DNA from: DASQDT01 sp036380435
GTDB taxonomy: Bacteria > Acidobacteriota > Blastocatellia > Pyrinomonadales > Pyrinomonadaceae
Direction of reading: 5' to 3'
NCBI GenBank assembly: GCA_036380435.1
Contig: DASVES010000195.1
Span: forward strand, 1 to 5,036
Length of the DNA: 5,036 nt
In this document: piece by piece, positions 5,002 to 5,036 of the stretch
How the letters are laid out: every line of letters starts with the position of its first letter
Position numbering within the stretch: position 1 is the stretch's first letter
Translations under genes and position numbers: made by a program
The notes under the pieces: generated by a model
Seen by the model: only the letters and a program-made list of their open reading frames with translations
Database searches by the model: none
What the model was told of the DNA's origin: nothing

Positions 5002-5034
5002 CAGACAGGTGCGCCCGCCCCGCGCGCCTGTCTG
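5002..5034. repeat. 13-bp hairpin at the right edge
   Basis: CAGACAGGTGCGC (5002-5014) pairs with GCGCGCCTGTCTG (5022-5034), including one G-T wobble, around the loop CCGCCCC. The sequence ends two bases later, so a following T-run cannot be checked. It could be a terminator of either strand or a structured RNA or repeat end. Confidence 0.6.
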
Positions 5035-5036
5035 GT

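Larger units (their letters stand above)
4586..5036. other. intergenic region at the right edge
   Basis: No supported gene is present in these 451 bases. They contain an interrupted hairpin at 4665-4703, a short CCCCCG/CGGGGG hairpin at 4890-4905, the second copy of the diverged repeat, and a 13-bp hairpin at the very edge. A frame open to the edge starts at ATG 4910, but its codon use (many A/T third positions) is unlike the genes here and it resembles no family, so it is not called. Confidence 0.5.

Noticed and set aside
4910..5036. Plus-strand frame from ATG 4910 open to the edge
   Set aside because: Codon use is unlike the window's genes, no family is recognised, and it runs through a strong hairpin; it may simply be intergenic.

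Overview
This GC-rich window is a bacterial chromosome segment dominated by signal transduction. Dense packing of stand-alone receiver (REC) proteins with a PilZ protein, a LuxR-type HTH of the 'TDREAEVLRLIALGY' style and an exported SnoaL/DUF4440-like protein would suit an Acidobacteriota (Blastocatellia-like) genome. That placement is an impression from protein style, not a demonstrated one. No rRNA, tRNA, CRISPR array, transposase or phage gene was seen.

Left part, minus strand (1-1458): three co-directional genes that look like one operon. Read 5' to 3' they are a REC-only response regulator (start 1458), a PilZ-domain protein carrying the RxxxR and DxSxxG motifs, and an unrecognised protein whose start is at 662 and which runs off the left edge. 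The arrangement suggests that phosphorelay input and c-di-GMP sensing meet on an undescribed partner.

Centre-left (1459-2501): mostly decayed or non-coding DNA. It holds a short reading frame that looks like the C-terminal end of a second REC domain, immediately upstream of the intact regulator. It also holds a LuxR/GerE HTH remnant that lacks its N-terminal domain and ends at a TAG where relatives usually have Tyr. Small protein-like frames overlap beyond it, followed by an AT-richer stretch with candidate promoters in both directions.

Centre (2502-3220): an exported DUF4440/SnoaL-like protein with a good ribosome binding site, followed 130 bases later by a strong Rho-independent terminator. 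The next 450 bases carry a GC-rich hairpin, a candidate promoter and no convincing gene.

Right part (3677-4585): two tandem plus-strand REC-only response regulators, related to each other, separated by 81 bases containing a perfect 9-bp hairpin just before the second gene's ribosome binding site. The last 450 bases appear non-coding. They carry several hairpins, including a 13-bp one at the window edge, and a second, diverged copy of an element found upstream of the DUF4440 gene.

Overall the window reads as a signalling island that grew by duplicating receiver domains, with at least one and probably two response regulators decaying. None of the three intact receivers has an output domain, so they must act through partner proteins, which could include the PilZ protein and the unknown protein beside the first one.
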